From the NCBI GenBank assembly GCA_023402915.1, contig JAEYFO010000002.1:1-5493 (forward strand): a stretch of 5,493 bases of DNA, written 5' to 3'. Shown here in pieces: positions 4,833 to 5,493 of the stretch (positions within the stretch are counted from its first letter, which is position 1; the number at the start of each line of letters is the position of its first letter). The position numbers were made by a program, and so were the translations under genes. The DNA is from Bacillota bacterium. Its GTDB lineage: Bacteria; Bacillota; Clostridia; Christensenellales; CALWSW01. Under the pieces are notes generated by a model. The model saw only the letters and a program-made list of their open reading frames with translations. It had not been told where the DNA came from and searched no databases.

Positions 4833-5493
4833 TTATTCCTTTGAAAGATCCTCGCGGATGTCGGCCAGCTGATCGAACACCTTGACCATGTGCTCGCCGC
4901 CGATGAGGGCGCTGCGCTTGTCATAGATGGCCTGATAGAGCTTGGTGGCTTCGGGATCGGCGGGATACTCGTCCTTGATGGTGATCCAGCTCTTGATGGT
5001 CTTGTCGATATCCTCGATATCGCCCACGGCGTAGGCCGCAACGACCGCGTCCGCCATGACGGCGCCGCCGGAGTTGGCCACGGTATAGGCCTTCATGCCC
5101 AGCACGTCTGCCTTGATCTGGTTCCACAGCGGGCTCTTGCTGCCGCCCTCGGTGATGAGCAGGGTGTCGATCTTGTAGCCGCAGGAGCGGAAGTTGTCGA
5201 AATGATGCTTGTGGTCAAAGGCAACGCCTTCGAGGATGGAGCGCCACATGGTGCCGAAATCCGTGCCGGCCGTGACGTTGAGGAAGCCGCCGATGCCGTT
5301 GGGAGCCGCCTGGTCACCGCCCTGGAGATAGGGCATGAAGATGACGCCCTTGGAGCCGATGGGCTCCTTGATGGCCTTCTCCTGGAGCACGTCGTAGTAG
5401 CTGGAGTCGTCCTCGTGATCGCAGACATAGTCGCGGAACCAGCGCAGGGCAAGGCCGCCCGCCTTGGCCGTGGCCTGATAGAAATAGGTGTTG
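4833..5493 (-). CDS. FGGY-family carbohydrate kinase, C-terminal part, cut by window edge
   Basis: The last 219 codons of an ATP-dependent sugar kinase (xylulokinase/glycerokinase superfamily); the N-terminal domain lies past the right edge. Family features of the C-terminal ATPase domain, numbered within the visible part: FMPYLQGGDQAAP at 52-64, GFLNVTAGTD at 69-78, the helix motif RSILEGVAFD at 84-93, the nucleotide-binding TEGGSKSPLWNQIKADVLG at 114-132, and GGAVMADAVVAAYAVG at about 142-157. Xylulokinases normally show GGG at the nucleotide loop; here the first Gly is Glu115 (EGGSKS), a variant whose effect is unclear. The stop is TAA at 4835-4833. The frame is open to the window edge, so any start inside the window (for example the GTG at 5390) is not real. 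Substrate is not decidable; a pentulose or related ketose is most likely. It probably forms an operon with the SDR gene downstream. Confidence 0.9.
   Translation of the reverse strand, partial: NTYFYQATAKAGGLALRWFRDYVCDHEDDSSYYDVLQEKAIKEPIGSKGVIFMPYLQGGDQAAPNGIGGFLNVTAGTDFGTMWRSILEGVAFDHKHHFDNFRSCGYKIDTLLITEGGSKSPLWNQIKADVLGMKAYTVANSGGAVMADAVVAAYAVGDIEDIDKTIKSWITIKDEYPADPEATKLYQAIYDKRSALIGGEHMVKVFDQLADIREDLSKE

Noticed and set aside
4583..5041. N-terminal extension of the SDR by 153 codons
   Set aside because: A perfect AAAGGAGG is 7 nt before ATG 4582 and the Rossmann motif starts at residue 14 from there. The extension overlaps the kinase gene in another frame.

Overview
The window reads as chromosomal DNA of a fairly GC-rich Gram-positive anaerobe of the Clostridia type. 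The reasons are strong AGGAGG-type ribosome binding sites, sigma-A-like promoters, U-tract intrinsic terminators, and a secreted protein ending in a Pro-x-Thr-Gly-Asp wall-sorting signal. An uncultured gut clostridium is plausible, but that is inference. I see no mobile element, CRISPR array, rRNA or tRNA.

Layout. Positions 1-542 (minus) hold the N-terminal third to half of a ribose-phosphate pyrophosphokinase that runs off the left edge. Just upstream on the same strand, 658-1053 encodes a small hot-dog-fold thioesterase related to fluoroacetyl-CoA thioesterase, with its own extended -10 promoter. A divergent spacer (1054-1455) holds a bidirectional hairpin, a 9-bp inverted repeat, a near-consensus promoter facing right and a structured leader of about 150 nt. 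That promoter drives a 529-residue cell-surface protein (1456-3045, plus) of unrecognised fold, with a signal peptide, a Ser/Thr/Asn-rich ectodomain, an acidic stalk and a variant sorting signal.

A 769-bp stretch (3046-3814) has no credible gene. It lies between convergent genes and carries several terminator-like hairpins on both strands plus degenerate repeats. Then, on the minus strand, come a complete short-chain dehydrogenase/reductase (3815-4582) and, 250 bp upstream, the C-terminal part of an FGGY-family carbohydrate kinase (4833-5493, cut by the right edge). The kinase-reductase pair looks like a sugar or polyol catabolic unit; the substrate cannot be told. The 250-bp spacer between them has phased AAAC-TTT repeats and overlapping hairpins that could tune expression of the second gene.

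Overall the coding content is mostly ordinary. The least explained parts are the surface protein with its structured leader, and the terminator-rich noncoding block behind it.
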